This document shows, piece after piece, positions 11,976-24,640 of a stretch of 64,000 nucleotides of DNA. Each line of letters starts with the position of its first letter. The first letter of the stretch is position 1. Under the pieces are notes generated by a model that was not told where the DNA came from, made no database searches, and saw only the letters and a program-made list of their open reading frames with translations. A program made the position numbers and the translations under genes. Origin of the DNA: Saccoglossus kowalevskii (taxonomy: Eukaryota; Hemichordata; Enteropneusta; Harrimaniidae); NCBI RefSeq assembly GCF_000003605.2, contig NW_003140751.1:1-64000 (forward strand). Reading direction: 5' to 3'.

Positions 11976-14900
11976 CAAATCAGTTCTAGGAACAAGCTAC
12001 AGAAACTTGCATGCAATGTAGACAAATACCACAAATCAGTTCTAGGGACAAGCTACAGAAACTTGCATGCAATGTAGACACATACCACAAATCAGTTCTA
12101 GGGACAAGCTACAGAAACTTGCATGGAATGTAGACACATACCACAAATCAGTTCTAGAGACAAGCTACAGTAACGTGCATGGAATGTAGACACATACCAC
12201 AAATCAGTTCTAGGGACAAGCTGCAGAAACTTGCATGCAATGTAGACACATACCACAAATCAGTTCTAGAGACAAGCTACAGAAACTTGCATGCAATGTA
12301 GACATACCACAAATCAGTTCTACGGACAAGCTACAGAAACTTGCATGCATTGTAGACACATACCACAAATCAGTTCTAGGGACAAGCTACAGAAACGTGC
12401 ATGGAATGTAGACACATACCACAAATCAGTTCTAGGGACAAGCTGCAGAAACTTGCATGCAATGTAGACACATACCACAAATCAGTTCTAGAGACAAGCT
12501 ACAGAAACTTGCATGCAATGTAGACATACCACAAATCAGTTCTACGGACAAGCTACAGAAACTTGCATGCAATGTAGACATACCACAAATCAGTTCTAGG
12601 GACAAGCTACAGAAACGTGCATGGAATGTAGACACATACCACAAATCAGTTCTAGGGACAAGCTGCAGAAACTTGCATGCAATGTAGACACATACCACAA
12701 ATCAGTTCTAGAGACAAGCTACAGAAACTTGCATGCAATGTAGACATACCACAAATCAGTTCTACGGACAAGCTACAGAAACTTGCATGCAATGTAGACA
12801 CATACCACAAATCAGTTCTAGGGACAAGCTACAGAAACTTGCATGCAATGTAGACACATACCACAAATCAGTTCTAGGGACAAGCTGCAGAAACTTGCAT
12901 GCAATGCAGACACATACCACAAATCAATTCTAGGGACAAGCTACAGAAACTTGTATGGAATGTAGAAATACCACAAATCAGTTCTAGAGACAAGCTACAG
13001 AAACTTGCATGCAATGTAGACACATACCACAAATCAGTTCTAGGAACAAGCTGCAGAAACTTTCATGCAATGTAGACACATACCACAAATCAGTTCTAGG
13101 GACAAGCTGCAGAAACTTGCATGCAATGTAGAAACATACCACAAATCAGTTCTAGGGACAAGCTACAGAAACTTGCATGGAATGTAGACACATACCACAA
13201 ATCAGTTCTAGGGACAAGCTGCAGAAACTTGCATGCAATGTAGACACATACCACAAATCAGTTCTAGAGACAAGCTACAGAAACTTGCATGCAATGTAGA
13301 CACATACCACAAATCAGTTCTAGAGACAAGCTGCAGAAACTTGCATGAAATGTAGACACATACCACAAATCAGTTCTAGGGACAAGCTACAGAAACTTGC
13401 ATGGAATGTAGACACATACCACAAATCAGTTCTAGGGACAAGCTGCAGAATCTTGCATGCAATGTAGACACATACCACAAATCAGTTCTAGAGACAAGCT
13501 ACAGAAACTTGCATGCAATGTAGAAATACAACAAATCAGTTCTGGGGACAAGCTACAAAAACTTGCATGCAATGTAGACACATACCACAAATCAGTTCTA
13601 GGGACAAGCTACAGAAACTTGCATGCAATGTAGACACATACCACAAATCAGTTCTAGAGACAAGCTACAGAAACTTGCATGGAATGTAGACATACCACAA
13701 ATCAATTCTAGAGACAAGCTACAGAAACGTGCATGCAATGTTGACGCATACCACAGATCAGTTCTAGGGACAAGCTGCAGAAAATTGCATGCAATGTAGA
13801 CACATACCACAAATCAATTCTAGGGACAAGCTGCAGAAACTTTTATGGAATGTAGAAATACCACAAATCAGTTCTAAAGACAAGCTACAGAATCTTGCAT
13901 GCAATGTAGACACATACCACAAATCAATTCAAGGGACAAGCTACAGAAACTTGCATGCAATGTAGACACATACCACAAATCAGTTCTAGGGACAAGCTGC
14001 AGAAACTTGCATGCAATGTAGACACATACCACAAATCAGTTCTAGGGACAAGCTGCAGAAACTTGCATGCAATGTAGACACATACCACTAATCAGTTCTA
14101 GGTACAAGCTACAGAAACTTGCATGGAATGTAGACACATACCACAAATCAGTTCTAGGGACAAGCTACAGAAATTTGCATGCAATGTATACACATACCAC
14201 AAATCAGTTCTAGGGACAAGCTGCAGAAACTTGCATGCAATGTAGACACATACCACAAATCAGTTCTAGGGACAAGCTACATAAACTTACATACAATGTA
14301 GACACATACCACGAATCAGTTCTATGGACAAGCTGCAGAAACTTGCATGCAATGTAGACACATACCACAAATCAGTTCTAGGGACAAGCTACATTAAACT
14401 TGCATGCAATGTAGACACATACCACAAATCAGTTCTAGGGACAAGCTACAGAAACTTGCATGGAATGTAGACACATACCACAAATCAGTTCTAGGGTCAA
14501 GCTGCAGAAACTTGCATGCAATGTAGACACATACCACAAATCAGTTCTAGAGACAAGCTACAGAAACTTGCATGCAATGTAGACATACCACAAATCAGTT
14601 CTACGGACAAGCTACAGAAACTTGCATGCAATGTAGACACATACCACAAATCAGTTCTAGGGACAAGCTACAGAAACTGGCATGCAATGTAGACACATAC
14701 CACAAATCAGTTCTAGGGACAAGCTACAGTAACTTGCATGCAATGTAGACACATACCACAAATCAGTTCTAGGGACAAGCTGCAGAAACTTGCATGCAAT
14801 GTAGACACATACCACAAATCAATTCTAGGGACAAGCTACAGAAACTTGTATGGAATGTAGAAATACCACAAATCAGTTCTAGAGACAAGCTACAGAAACT

Positions 14901-15165
14901 TTCATGCAATGTAGACACATACCACAAAATCAGTTCTAGAGACAAGCTACAGAATCTTGCATGCAATGTAGACACATACCACAAATCAGTTCTAGGGACA
15001 AGCTGCAGAAACTTGCATGCAATGTAGACACATACTACAAATCAGTTCTAGGGACAAGCTATAGAAACTTGCATGCAATGTAGACACATACCACAAATCA
15101 GTTCTAGGGACGAGCTACAGAAACTTGCATGCAATGAAGACACATACCACAAATCAGTTCTAGGG
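11976..15165. repeat. P-type satellite segment
   Basis: Mostly 56-bp monomers, with GACATACC 54-mers clustered at 12,300-12,760. The stretch about 13,020-13,690 (markers GTAGAAACATACC at 13,128 and TCTGGGG at 13,541) matches 47,462-48,132 at a constant offset of 34,442. An unusual monomer with GTTGACGCATACC at 13,739 recurs at 41,855 and 60,668. ACAGTAAC occurs at 14,726 within the five-monomer P block. The segment ends where the one-base-deleted GGGACAGCTGCAG monomer begins C-type DNA. Confidence 0.9.
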
Positions 15166-15950
15166 ACAGCTGCAGAAACTTGCATGGAATGTAGAAATAC
15201 CACAATTCAGGTCTGGGGACAAGCTGCAGAAACTTGCATGCAATGTAGACACATACCACAAATCAGTTCTAGAGACAAGCTGCAGAAACTTGCATGGAAT
15301 GTAGACATACCACAAATCAGTTCACGGGACAAGCTGCAGAAACTTGCATGCAATGTAGACATATACTACAAATCCGTTCTAGGGACAAGCTGCAGAAACT
15401 TGTATGGAATGTAGAAATACCACAAATCAGTTCTAGGGACAAGCTGCAGAAACTTGCATGGAATATTGACACATCCCACAAATCAGTTCTAGGGACAAGC
15501 TGCAGAAACTTGTATGGAATGTAGAAATACCACAATTCAGGTCTAGGGACAAGCTGCAGAAACTTGCATGCAATGTAGACACATACCACAAATCAGTTCT
15601 AGAGACAAGCTGCAGAAACTTGCATGCAATGTAGACACATACCACAAATCAGTTCTAGGGACAAGCTACAGAAACTTGTATGGAATGTAGAAATACCACA
15701 AATCAGTTCTCGGCACAAGCTGCAGAAACTTGCATGCAATGTAGACACATACTACAAATCAGTTCTAGGACAAGCTGCAGAAACTTGCATGGAATGTTGT
15801 CATACCACAAATCAGTTCTAGGGACAAGCTGCAGAAACTTGTATGGAATGTAGAAATACCACAAATCAGTTCTAGGGACAAGCTGCAGAAACTTGCATGC
15901 AATGTAGATACATACCACAAATCAGTTCTATGGACAAGCTACACAAACTT
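15165..15950. repeat. C-type alpha block, 329/330-bp higher-order repeats
   Basis: The six-monomer alpha unit has lengths in the order 54, 56, 54, 56, 54, 56 (330 bp). Markers in order are GACATACC with TTCACGGGAC, CATATACTAC with CCGTTC, GAAATACC, ATATTGACACATCCC, GAAATACC with ATTCAGGTCT, and a plain 56-mer. A second, 329-bp version has TTCTCGGCAC, TTCTAGGACAAG (one base short) and TGTTGTCATACC. The stretch is repeated at 17,526-18,280 with an offset of 2,361. Confidence 0.88.
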
Positions 15951-17140
15951 GCATGGAATGTAGACATAGACAAATCAGTTCTAGGGACAAGCTGCAGAAA
16001 CGTGCATGTGATGTAGACACACACCACAAATCAGTTCTCGGGACAAGCTACACAAACTTGCATGGAATGTAGACATAGACGAATCAGTTCTAGGGACAAG
16101 CTGCAGAAATTTGTATGGAATGTAGAAATACCACAAATCAGTTCTAGGGACAAGCTGCAGAAAGTTGCATGCAATGTAGACACATACCACAAATCAGTTC
16201 TAGGGAAAAGTTGTAAAAACTTGCATGCAATGTAGACACATACCACAAATCAGTTCTAGAGACAAGCTACAGAAACTTGCATGCAGTGTAGACACATACT
16301 ACAAATCAGTTCTAGGAACAAGCTGCAGAAACTTGTATGGAATGTAGAAATACCACAAATCAGTTCTAGGGACAAGCTGCAGAAAGTTGCATGCAATGTA
16401 GACACATACCACAAATCAGTTCTAGGGACAAGCTGCAGAAACTTGTATGGAATGTAGAAATACCACAAATCAGTTCTAGGGACAAGCTGCAGAATGTTGC
16501 ATGCAATGTAGACACATACCACAAATCAGTTCTAGGGAAAAGTTGTAAAAACTTGCATGCAATGTAGACACATACCACAAATCAGTTCTAGGGACAAGCT
16601 ACAGAAACTTGCATGCAGTGTAGACACATACTACAAATCAGTTCTAGGAACAAGCTGCAGAAACTTGTATGGAATGTAGAAATACCACAAATCAGTTCTA
16701 GGGACAAGCTGCAGAAAGTTGCATGCAATGTAGACACATACCACAAATCAGTTCTAGGGACAAGCTGCAGAAACTTGTATGGAATGTAGAAATACCACAA
16801 ATCAGTTCTAGGAACAAGCTGCAGAATGTTGCATGCAATGTAGACACATACCACAAATCAGTTCTAGGGACAAGCTGCAGAAACTTACATGCAATGTAGA
16901 CATAGGCAAATCAGTTCTAGGGACAAGCTGCAGAAACTTTATGGAATGTAGACATACCACAAGTCAGTTCTAGGGACAAGCTGCAGAAACTTGCATGCAA
17001 TGTAGACACATACCACAAATCAGTTCTAGGGACAAGCTGCAGAAACTTACATGCAATGTAGACATAGGCAAATCAGTTCTAGGGACAAGCTGCAGAAACT
17101 TTATGGAATGTAGACATACCACAAGTCAGTTCTAGGGACA
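15950..17140. repeat. C-type beta block with a 332-bp tandem duplication
   Basis: The rare monomer GGGAAAAGTTGTAAAAAC occurs at 16,201 and again at 16,533. Six monomers have been duplicated in tandem (332 bp), with only scattered differences between copies. The block ends with 53-bp GACATAGGC monomers and short AACTTTATGGAATG monomers that are two bases short. This pair also appears twice in tandem, near 16,880-16,960 and 17,050-17,120. Confidence 0.88.
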
Positions 17141-18230
17141 AGCTGCAGAAACTTGTATGCAATGTAGACACATACCACAATTCAGTTCTAGGGACAAGCT
17201 GCAGAAACTTGTATGCAATGTAGACACATACCACAAATCAGTTCTAGAGACAAGCTGCAGAAACTTGCATGCAATGTAGACACATATCACAAATCAGTTC
17301 TAGGAACAAGCTACAGAAACTTGCATGGAATGTAGACATACCACAAATCAGTTCACGGGACAAGCTGCAGAAACTTGCATGCAATGTAGACATATACTAC
17401 AAATCCGTTCTAGGGACAAGCTGCAGAAACTTGTATGGAATGTAGAAATACCACAAATCAGTTCTAGGGACAAGCTGCAGAAACTTGCATGGAATATTGA
17501 CACATCCCACAAATCAGTTCTAGGGACAAGCTGCAGAAACTTGTATGGAATGTAGAAATACCACAATTCAGGTCTGGGGACAAGCTGCAGAAACTTGCAT
17601 GCAATGTAGACACATACCACAAATCAGTTCTAGAGACAAGCTGCAGAAACTTGCATGGAATGTAGACATACCACAAATCAGTTCACGGGACAAGCTGCAG
17701 AAACTTGCATGCAATGTAGACATATACTACAAATCCGTTCTAGGGACAAGCTGCAGAAACTTGTATGGAATGTAGAAATACCACAAATCAGTTCTAGGGA
17801 CAAGCTGCAGAAACTTGCATGGAATATTGACACATCCCACAAATCAGTTCTAGGGACAAGCTGCAGAAACTTGTATGGAATGTAGAAATACCACAATTCA
17901 GGTCTAGGGACAAGCTGCAGAAACTTGCATGCAATGTAGACACATACCACAAATCAGTTCTAGAGACAAGCTGCAGAAACTTGCATGCAATGTAGACACA
18001 TACCACAAATCAGTTCTAGGGACAAGCTACAGAAACTTGTATGGAATGTAGAAATACCACAAATCAGTTCTCGGCACAAGCTGCAGAAACTTGCATGCAA
18101 TGTAGACACATACTACAAATCAGTTCTAGGACAAGCTGCAGAAACTTGCATGGAATTTTGTCATACCACAAATCAGTTCTAGGGACAAGCTGCAGAAACT
18201 TGTATGGAATGTAGAAATACCACAAATCAG
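17140..18230. repeat. C-type alpha block with a 330-bp tandem duplication
   Basis: Two consecutive copies of the 330-bp alpha unit start at equivalent points 17,325 and 17,655 and are almost identical. A 329-bp version follows from about 17,985 (TTCTCGGCAC, TTCTAGGACAAG, ATTTTGTCATACC). This is the clearest local example of the higher-order unit being amplified in tandem. Confidence 0.9.
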
Positions 18231-19094
18231 TTCTAGGGACAAGCTGCAGAAACTTGCATGCAATGTAGACACACACCACAAATCAGTTCTCGGGACAAGC
18301 TACACAAACTTGCATGGAATGTAAACATAGACAAATCAGTTCTAGGGACAAGCTGCAGAAATTTGTATGGAATGTAGAAATACCACAAATCAGTTCTAGG
18401 GACAAGCTGCAGAAAGTTGCATGCAATGTAGACACATACCACAAATCAGTTCTAGGGAAAAGTTGTAAAAACTTGCATGCAATGTAGACACATACCACAA
18501 ATCAGTTCTAGGGACAAGCTACAGAAACTTGCATGCAGTGTAGACACATACTACAAATCAGTTCTAGGAACAAGCTGCAGAAACTTGTATGGAATGTAGA
18601 AATACCACAAATCAGTTCTAGGGACAAGCTGCAGAAAGTTGCATGCAATGTAGACACATACCACAAATCAGTTCTAGGGACAAGCTGCAGAAACTTGTAT
18701 GGAATGTAGACATAGGCAAATCAGTTCTAGGGACAAGCTGCAGAGACTTTATGGAATGTAGACATACCACAAGTCAGTTCTAGGGACAAGCTGCAGAAAC
18801 TTACATGCAATGTAGACATAGGCAAATCAGTTCTAGGGACAAGCTGCAGAGACTTTATGGAATGTAGACATACCACAAATCAGTTCTAGGGACAAGCTGC
18901 AGAAAGTTGCATGCAATGTAGACACATACCACAAATCAGTTCTAGGGACAAGCTGCAGAAACTTACATGCAATGTAGACATAGGCAAATCAGTTCTAGGG
19001 ACAAGCTGCAGAGACTTTATGGAATGTAGAAATACCACAAATGAGATCTAGGGACAAGCTGCAGAAACTTGTATGGAATGTAGAAATACCACAA
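18230..19094. repeat. C-type beta block, rearranged
   Basis: GGGAAAAGTTGTAAAAAC occurs at 18,453. Downstream, the pair of 53-bp GACATAGGC and short ACTTTATGG monomers is iterated three times, near 18,705-18,750, 18,800-18,860 and 18,970-19,025, with a private change, CAGAGACTTTATGG. The pair has been locally amplified here beyond what other beta blocks show. Confidence 0.85.
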
Positions 19095-20148
19095 ATGAGA
19101 TGTAGGGACAAGCTGCAGAAACTTGTATGCAATGTAGACACATACCACAATTCAGTTCTAGGGACAAGCTGCAGAAACTTGTATGCAATGTAGACACATA
19201 CCACAAATCAGTTCTAGAGACAAGCTGCAGAAACTTGCATGCCATGTAGACACATTCCACAAATCAGTTCTAGGAACAAGCTACAGAAACTTGCATGGAA
19301 TGTAGACATACCACAAATCAGTTCACGGGACAAGCTGCAGAAACTTGCATGCAATGTAGACATATACTACAAATCCGTTCTAGGGACAAGCTGCAGAAAC
19401 TTGTATGGAATGTAGAAATACCACAAATCAGTTCTAGGGACAAGCTGCAGAAACTTGCATGGAATATTGACACATCCCACAAATCAGTTCTAGGGACAAG
19501 CTGCAGAAACTTGTATGGAATGTAGAAATACCACAATTCAGGTCTAGGGACAAGCTGCAGAAACTTGCATGCAATGTAGACACATACCACAAATCAGTTC
19601 TAGGGACAAGCTACAGAAACTTGTATGGAATGTAGAAATACCACAAATCAGTTCTCGGCACAAGCTGCAGAAACTTGCATGCAATGTAGACACATACTAC
19701 AAATCAGTTCTAGGACAAGCTGCAGAAACTTGCATGGAATTTTGTCATACCACAAATCAGTTCTAGGGACAAGCTCCAGAAACTTGTATGGAATGTAGAA
19801 ATACCACAATTCAGGTCTAGGGACAAGCTGCAGAAACTTGCATGCAATGTAGACACATACCACAAATCAGTTCTAGAGACAAGCTGCAGAAACTTGCATG
19901 CAATGTAGACACATACCACAAATCAGTTCTAGGGACAAGCTACAGAAACTTGTATGGAATGTAGAAATACCACAAATCAGTTCTCGGCACAAGCTGCAGA
20001 AACTTGCATGCAATGTAGACACATACTACAAATCAGTTCTAGGACAAGCTGCAGAAACTTGCATGGAATTTTGTCATACCACAAATCAGTTCTAGGGACA
20101 AGCTGCAGAAACTTGTATGGAATGTAGAAATACCACAAATCAGTTCTA
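19095..20148. repeat. C-type alpha block, left flank of the Q segment
   Basis: This 1.05-kb stretch matches 22,415-23,468 at a constant offset of 3,320 and is nearly identical to it. It holds one 330-bp-type unit (marker positions from 19,295) and two 329-bp units (starting near 19,569 and 19,898). Observed differences from the right copy include AAGCTCCAG at 19,772 against AAGCTGCAG, and GCCATG at 19,241 against GCAATG. Confidence 0.88.
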
Positions 20149-21480
20149 GGGACAAGCTACAGAAACTTATATGGAATGTAGATACATACCACATATCAGT
20201 TCTAGAGACAAGCTGCAGAAACTTGCATGGATTGTAGACACATACCACAAATCAGTTCTAGGGACAAGCTGCAGAAACTTGCATGCAATGTAGACACATA
20301 CCACAAATCAGTTCTAGGGACAAGCTGCAGAAACTTGCATGCATTGTAGACACATACTACAAATCAGTTCTAGGGACAAGCTGCAGAAACTTGTATGGAA
20401 TGTAGAAATACAACAAATCAGTTCTAGGGACAAGCTGCAGAAACTTGCATGCAATGTAGACATAGACAAACCAGTTCTAGGGACAAGCTGCTGAAACTTG
20501 CATGGAATGTAGACACACAACACAAATCAGTTCTAGGGACAAGCTACAGAAACTTGCATGGAATGTAGACACATACCACAAATCAGTTCTAGGGACAAGC
20601 TACAGAAACTTGCATGGAATGTAGACATACCACAAATCAGTTCTCGAGACAAGCTGCAGAAACTTGCAGGGAATGTAGACACATACCACAAATCAGTTCT
20701 AGGGACAAGCTGCAGAAACGTGCATGCAATGTAGACACATACCACAAATCAGTTCTAGAGACAAGCTGCAGAAACTGGCATGCAATGTAGACACATACCA
20801 CAAATCAGTTCTAGGGACAAGCTTCAGAAACTTGCATGCAATGTAGACACATACCAAATATCAGTTCTAGGAACAAGCTCCAGAAACTTGCATGCAATGT
20901 AGACATATACCACAAATCAGTTCTAGGGACAAGCTACAGAAACTTGCATGGAATGTAGAAATACCACAAATCAGTTCTAGGGACAAGCTACAGAAACTTG
21001 CATGCAATGTAGACACATACCACAAATCAATTCTAGGGACAAGCTACAGAAACTTGCATGCAATGTAGACACATACCACAAATCAGTTCTAGAGACAAGC
21101 TACAGAAACTTGCATACAATGTAGACACATACCACAAATCAGTTCTAGGGACAAGCTACAGAAACTTGCATGCAATGTAGACACATACCACAAATCAGTT
21201 CTAGAGACTAGCTACAGAAACTTGCATGCAATGTAGACATACCACAAATCAGTTCTCGGGACAAGCTGCAGAAACTTGCATGGAATGTAGACACATACCA
21301 CAAATCTGTTCTAGGGACAAGCTGCAGAAACTTGCATGCAATGTAGACACATACCACAAATCAGTTCAAGGGACAAGCTGCAGAAACTTGCTTGCAATGT
21401 AGACACATACCACAAGTCAGTTCTAGGGACAAGCTGCAGAACCTTGCATGCAATGTAGACACATACCACAAATCAGTTCT
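20149..21480. repeat. Q block, copy 3, P-type DNA inside the C region
   Basis: Begins at the ACTTATATGG monomer (20,165) and carries the ordered Q markers, with TTGCAGGGAATG at 20,665. From about 20,430 to 21,340 it matches 45,440-46,345 at offset 25,005, ending with a CTGTTC monomer. The last monomers (CTTGCTTGCAATG, CCACAAGTCAG, AACCTTGC) resemble 40,170-40,250. The segment is abruptly bordered by C-type DNA on the left. Confidence 0.88.
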
Positions 21481-22412
21481 AGGGACAAGCTACAGAAACT
21501 TATATGGAATGTAGATACATACCACATATCAGTTCTAGGGACAAGCTGCAGAAACTTGCATGGAATGTAGACACATACCACAAATCAGTTCTAGGGACAA
21601 GCTGCAGAAACTTGCATGCAATGTAGACACATACCACAAATCAGTTCTAGGGACAAGCTGCAGAAACTTGCATGCATTGTAGACACATACTACAAATCAG
21701 TTCTAGGGACAAGCTGCAGAAACTTGTATGGAATGTAGAAATACAACAAATCAGTTCTAGGGACAAGCTGCAGAAACTTGCATGCAATGTAGACATAGAC
21801 AAACCAGTTCTAGGGACAAGCTGCTGAAACTTGCATGGAATGTAGACACACAACACAAATCAGTTCTAGGGACAAGCTACAGAAACTTGCATGGAATGTA
21901 GACACATACCACAAATCAGTTCTAGGGACAAGCTACAGAAACTTGCATGGAATGTAGACATACCACAAATCAGTTCTCGAGACAAGCTGCAGAAACTTGC
22001 AGGGAATGTAGACACATACCACAAATCAGTTCTAGGGACAAGCTGCAGAAACGTGCATGCAATGTAGACACATACCACAAATCAGTTCTAGAGACAAGCT
22101 GCAGAAACTGGCATGCAATGTAGACACATACCACAAATCAGTTCTAGGGACAAGCTTCAGAAACTTGCATGCAATGTAGACACATACCAAATATCAGTTC
22201 TAGGAACAAGCTCCAGAAACTTGCATGCAATGTAGACATATACCACAAATCAGTTCTAGGGACAAGCTACAGAAACTTGCATGGAATGTAGAAATACCAC
22301 AAATCAGTTCTAGGGACAAGCTACAGAAACTTGCATGCAATGTAGACACATACCACAAATCAGTTCTAGGGACAAGCTACAGAAACTTGCATGCAATGTA
22401 GACACATACCAC
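21481..22412. repeat. Q block, copy 4
   Basis: The ACTTATATGG monomer is at 21,498 and TTGCAGGGAATG at 21,998, exactly 1,333 bp after the same points in copy 3. Copies 3 and 4 share a private change near 20,858 and 22,190 (ATACCAAATATC in place of ATACCACAAATC), so they were probably duplicated together. The block ends where CAAATGAGATCTAGGG, a C-type marker, appears. Confidence 0.87.
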
Positions 22413-23468
22413 AAATGAGATCTAGGGACAAGCTGCAGAAACTTGTATGCAATGTAGACACATACCACAATTCAGTTCTAGGGACAAGCTGCAGAAACTT
22501 GTATGCAATGTAGACACATACCACAAATCAGTTCTAGAGACAAGCTGCAGAAACTTGCATGCAATGTAGACACATACCACAAATCAGTTCTAGGAACAAG
22601 CTACAGAAACTTGCATGGAATGTAGACATACCACAAATCAGTTCACGGGACAAGCTGCAGAAACTTGCATGCAATGTAGACATATACTACAAATCCGTTC
22701 TAGGGACAAGCTGCAGAAACTTGTATGGAATGTAGAAATACCACAAATCAGTTCTAGGGACAAGCTGCAGAAACTTGCATGGAATATTGACACATCCCAC
22801 AAATCAGTTCTAGGGACAAGCTGCAGAAACTTGTATGGAATGTAGAAATACCACAATTCAGGTCTAGGGACAAGCTGCAGAAACTTGCATGCAATGTAGA
22901 CACATACCACAAATCAGTTCTAGGGACAAGCTACAGAAACTTGTATGGAATGTAGAAATACCACAAATCAGTTCTCGGCACAAGCTGCAGAAACTTGCAT
23001 GCAATGTAGACACATACTACAAATCAGTTCTAGGACAAGCTGCAGAAACTTGCATGGAATTTTGTCATACCACAAATCAGTTCTAGGGACAAGCTGCAGA
23101 AACTTGTATGGAATGTAGAAATACCACAATTCAGGTCTAGGGACAAGCTGCAGAAACTTGCATGCAATGTAGACACATACCACAAATCAGTTCTAGAGAC
23201 AAGCTGCAGAAACTTGCATGCAATGTAGACACATACCACAAATCAGTTCTAGGGACAAGCTACAGAAACTTGTATGGAATGTAGAAATACCACAAATCAG
23301 TTCTCGGCACAAGCTGCAGAAACTTGCATGCAATGTAGACACATACTACAAATCAGTTCTAGGACAAGCTGCAGAAACTTGCATGGAATTTTGTCATACC
23401 ACAAATCAGTTCTAGGGACAAGCTGCAGAAACTTGTATGGAATGTAGAAATACCACAAATCAGTTCTA
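22413..23468. repeat. C-type alpha block, right flank of the Q segment
   Basis: Near-identical direct repeat of 19,095-20,148 at offset 3,320. It has the 330-bp-type unit at 22,615 and 329-bp units near 22,889 and 23,218. Together with the left copy it brackets the 2.26-kb double Q segment. Confidence 0.88.
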
Positions 23469-24640
23469 GGGACAAGCTGCAGAGACTTGCATGGAATGTA
23501 GAAATACCACAAATGAGATCTAGGGACAAGCTGCAGAAACTTGTATGCAATGTAGACACATACCACAATTCAGTTCTAGGGACAAGCTGCAGAAACTTGT
23601 ATGCAATGTAGACACATACCACAAATCAGTTCTAGAGACAAGCTGCAGAAACTTGCATGCAATGTAGACACATACCACAAATCAGTTCTAGGAACAAGCT
23701 ACAGAAACTTGCATGGAATGTAGACATACCACAAATCAGTTCACGGGACAAGCTGCAGAAACTTGCATGCAATGTAGACATATACTACAAATCCGTTCTA
23801 GGGACAAGCTGCAGATACTTGTATGGAATGTAGAAATACCACAAATCAGTTCTAGGGACAAGCTGCAGAAACTTGCATGCAATGTAGATACATACCACAA
23901 ATCAGTTCTATGGACAAGCTACACAAACTTGCATGGAATGTAGACATAGACAAATCAGTTCTAGGGACAAGCTGCAGAAACGTGCATGTAATGTAGACAC
24001 ACACCACAAATCAGTTCTCGGGACAAGCTACACAAACTTGCATGGAATGTAAACGTAGACAAATCAGTTCTAGGGACAAGCTGCAGAAATTTGTATGGAA
24101 TGTAGAAATACCACAAATCAGTTCTAGGGACAAGCTGCAGAAAGTTGCATGCAATGTAGACACATACCACAAATCAGTTCTAGGGAAAAGTTGTAAAAAC
24201 TTGCATGCAATGTAGACACATACCACAAATCAGTTCTAGGGACAAGCTACAGAAACTTGCATGCAGTGTAGACACATACTACAAATCAGTTCTAGGAACA
24301 AGCTGCAGAAACTTGTATGGAATGTAGAAATACCACAAATCAGTTCTAGGGACAAGCTGCAGAAAGTTGCATGCAATGTAGACACATACCACAAATCAGT
24401 TCTAGGGACAAGCTGCAGAAACTTGTATGGAATGTAGAAATACCACAAATCAGTTCAAGGAACAAGCTGCAGAATGTTGCATGCAATGTAGACACATACC
24501 ACAAATCAGTTCTAGGGACAAGCTGCAGAAACTTACATGCAATGTAGACATAGGCAAATCAGTTCTAGGGACAAGCTGCAGAAACTTTATGGAATGTAGA
24601 CATACCACAAGTCAGTTCTAGGGACAAGCTGCAAAAACTT
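23469..24640. repeat. C-type alpha remnant and beta block
   Basis: A partial alpha unit (about 23,713-23,860) leads into a beta block with GGGAAAAGTTGTAAAAAC at 24,181 and TTCAAGGAAC near 24,455. The part 23,930-24,640 matches 1,050-1,760 without any length change at offset 22,880. Confidence 0.87.

Noticed and set aside
15768-15780. One-base deletion TTCTAGGACAAG as a possible sequencing error.
   Set aside because: The same deletion recurs in the same monomer context in many 329-bp units (for example 18,128, 19,710, 23,030, 34,163), so it is an inherited variant.
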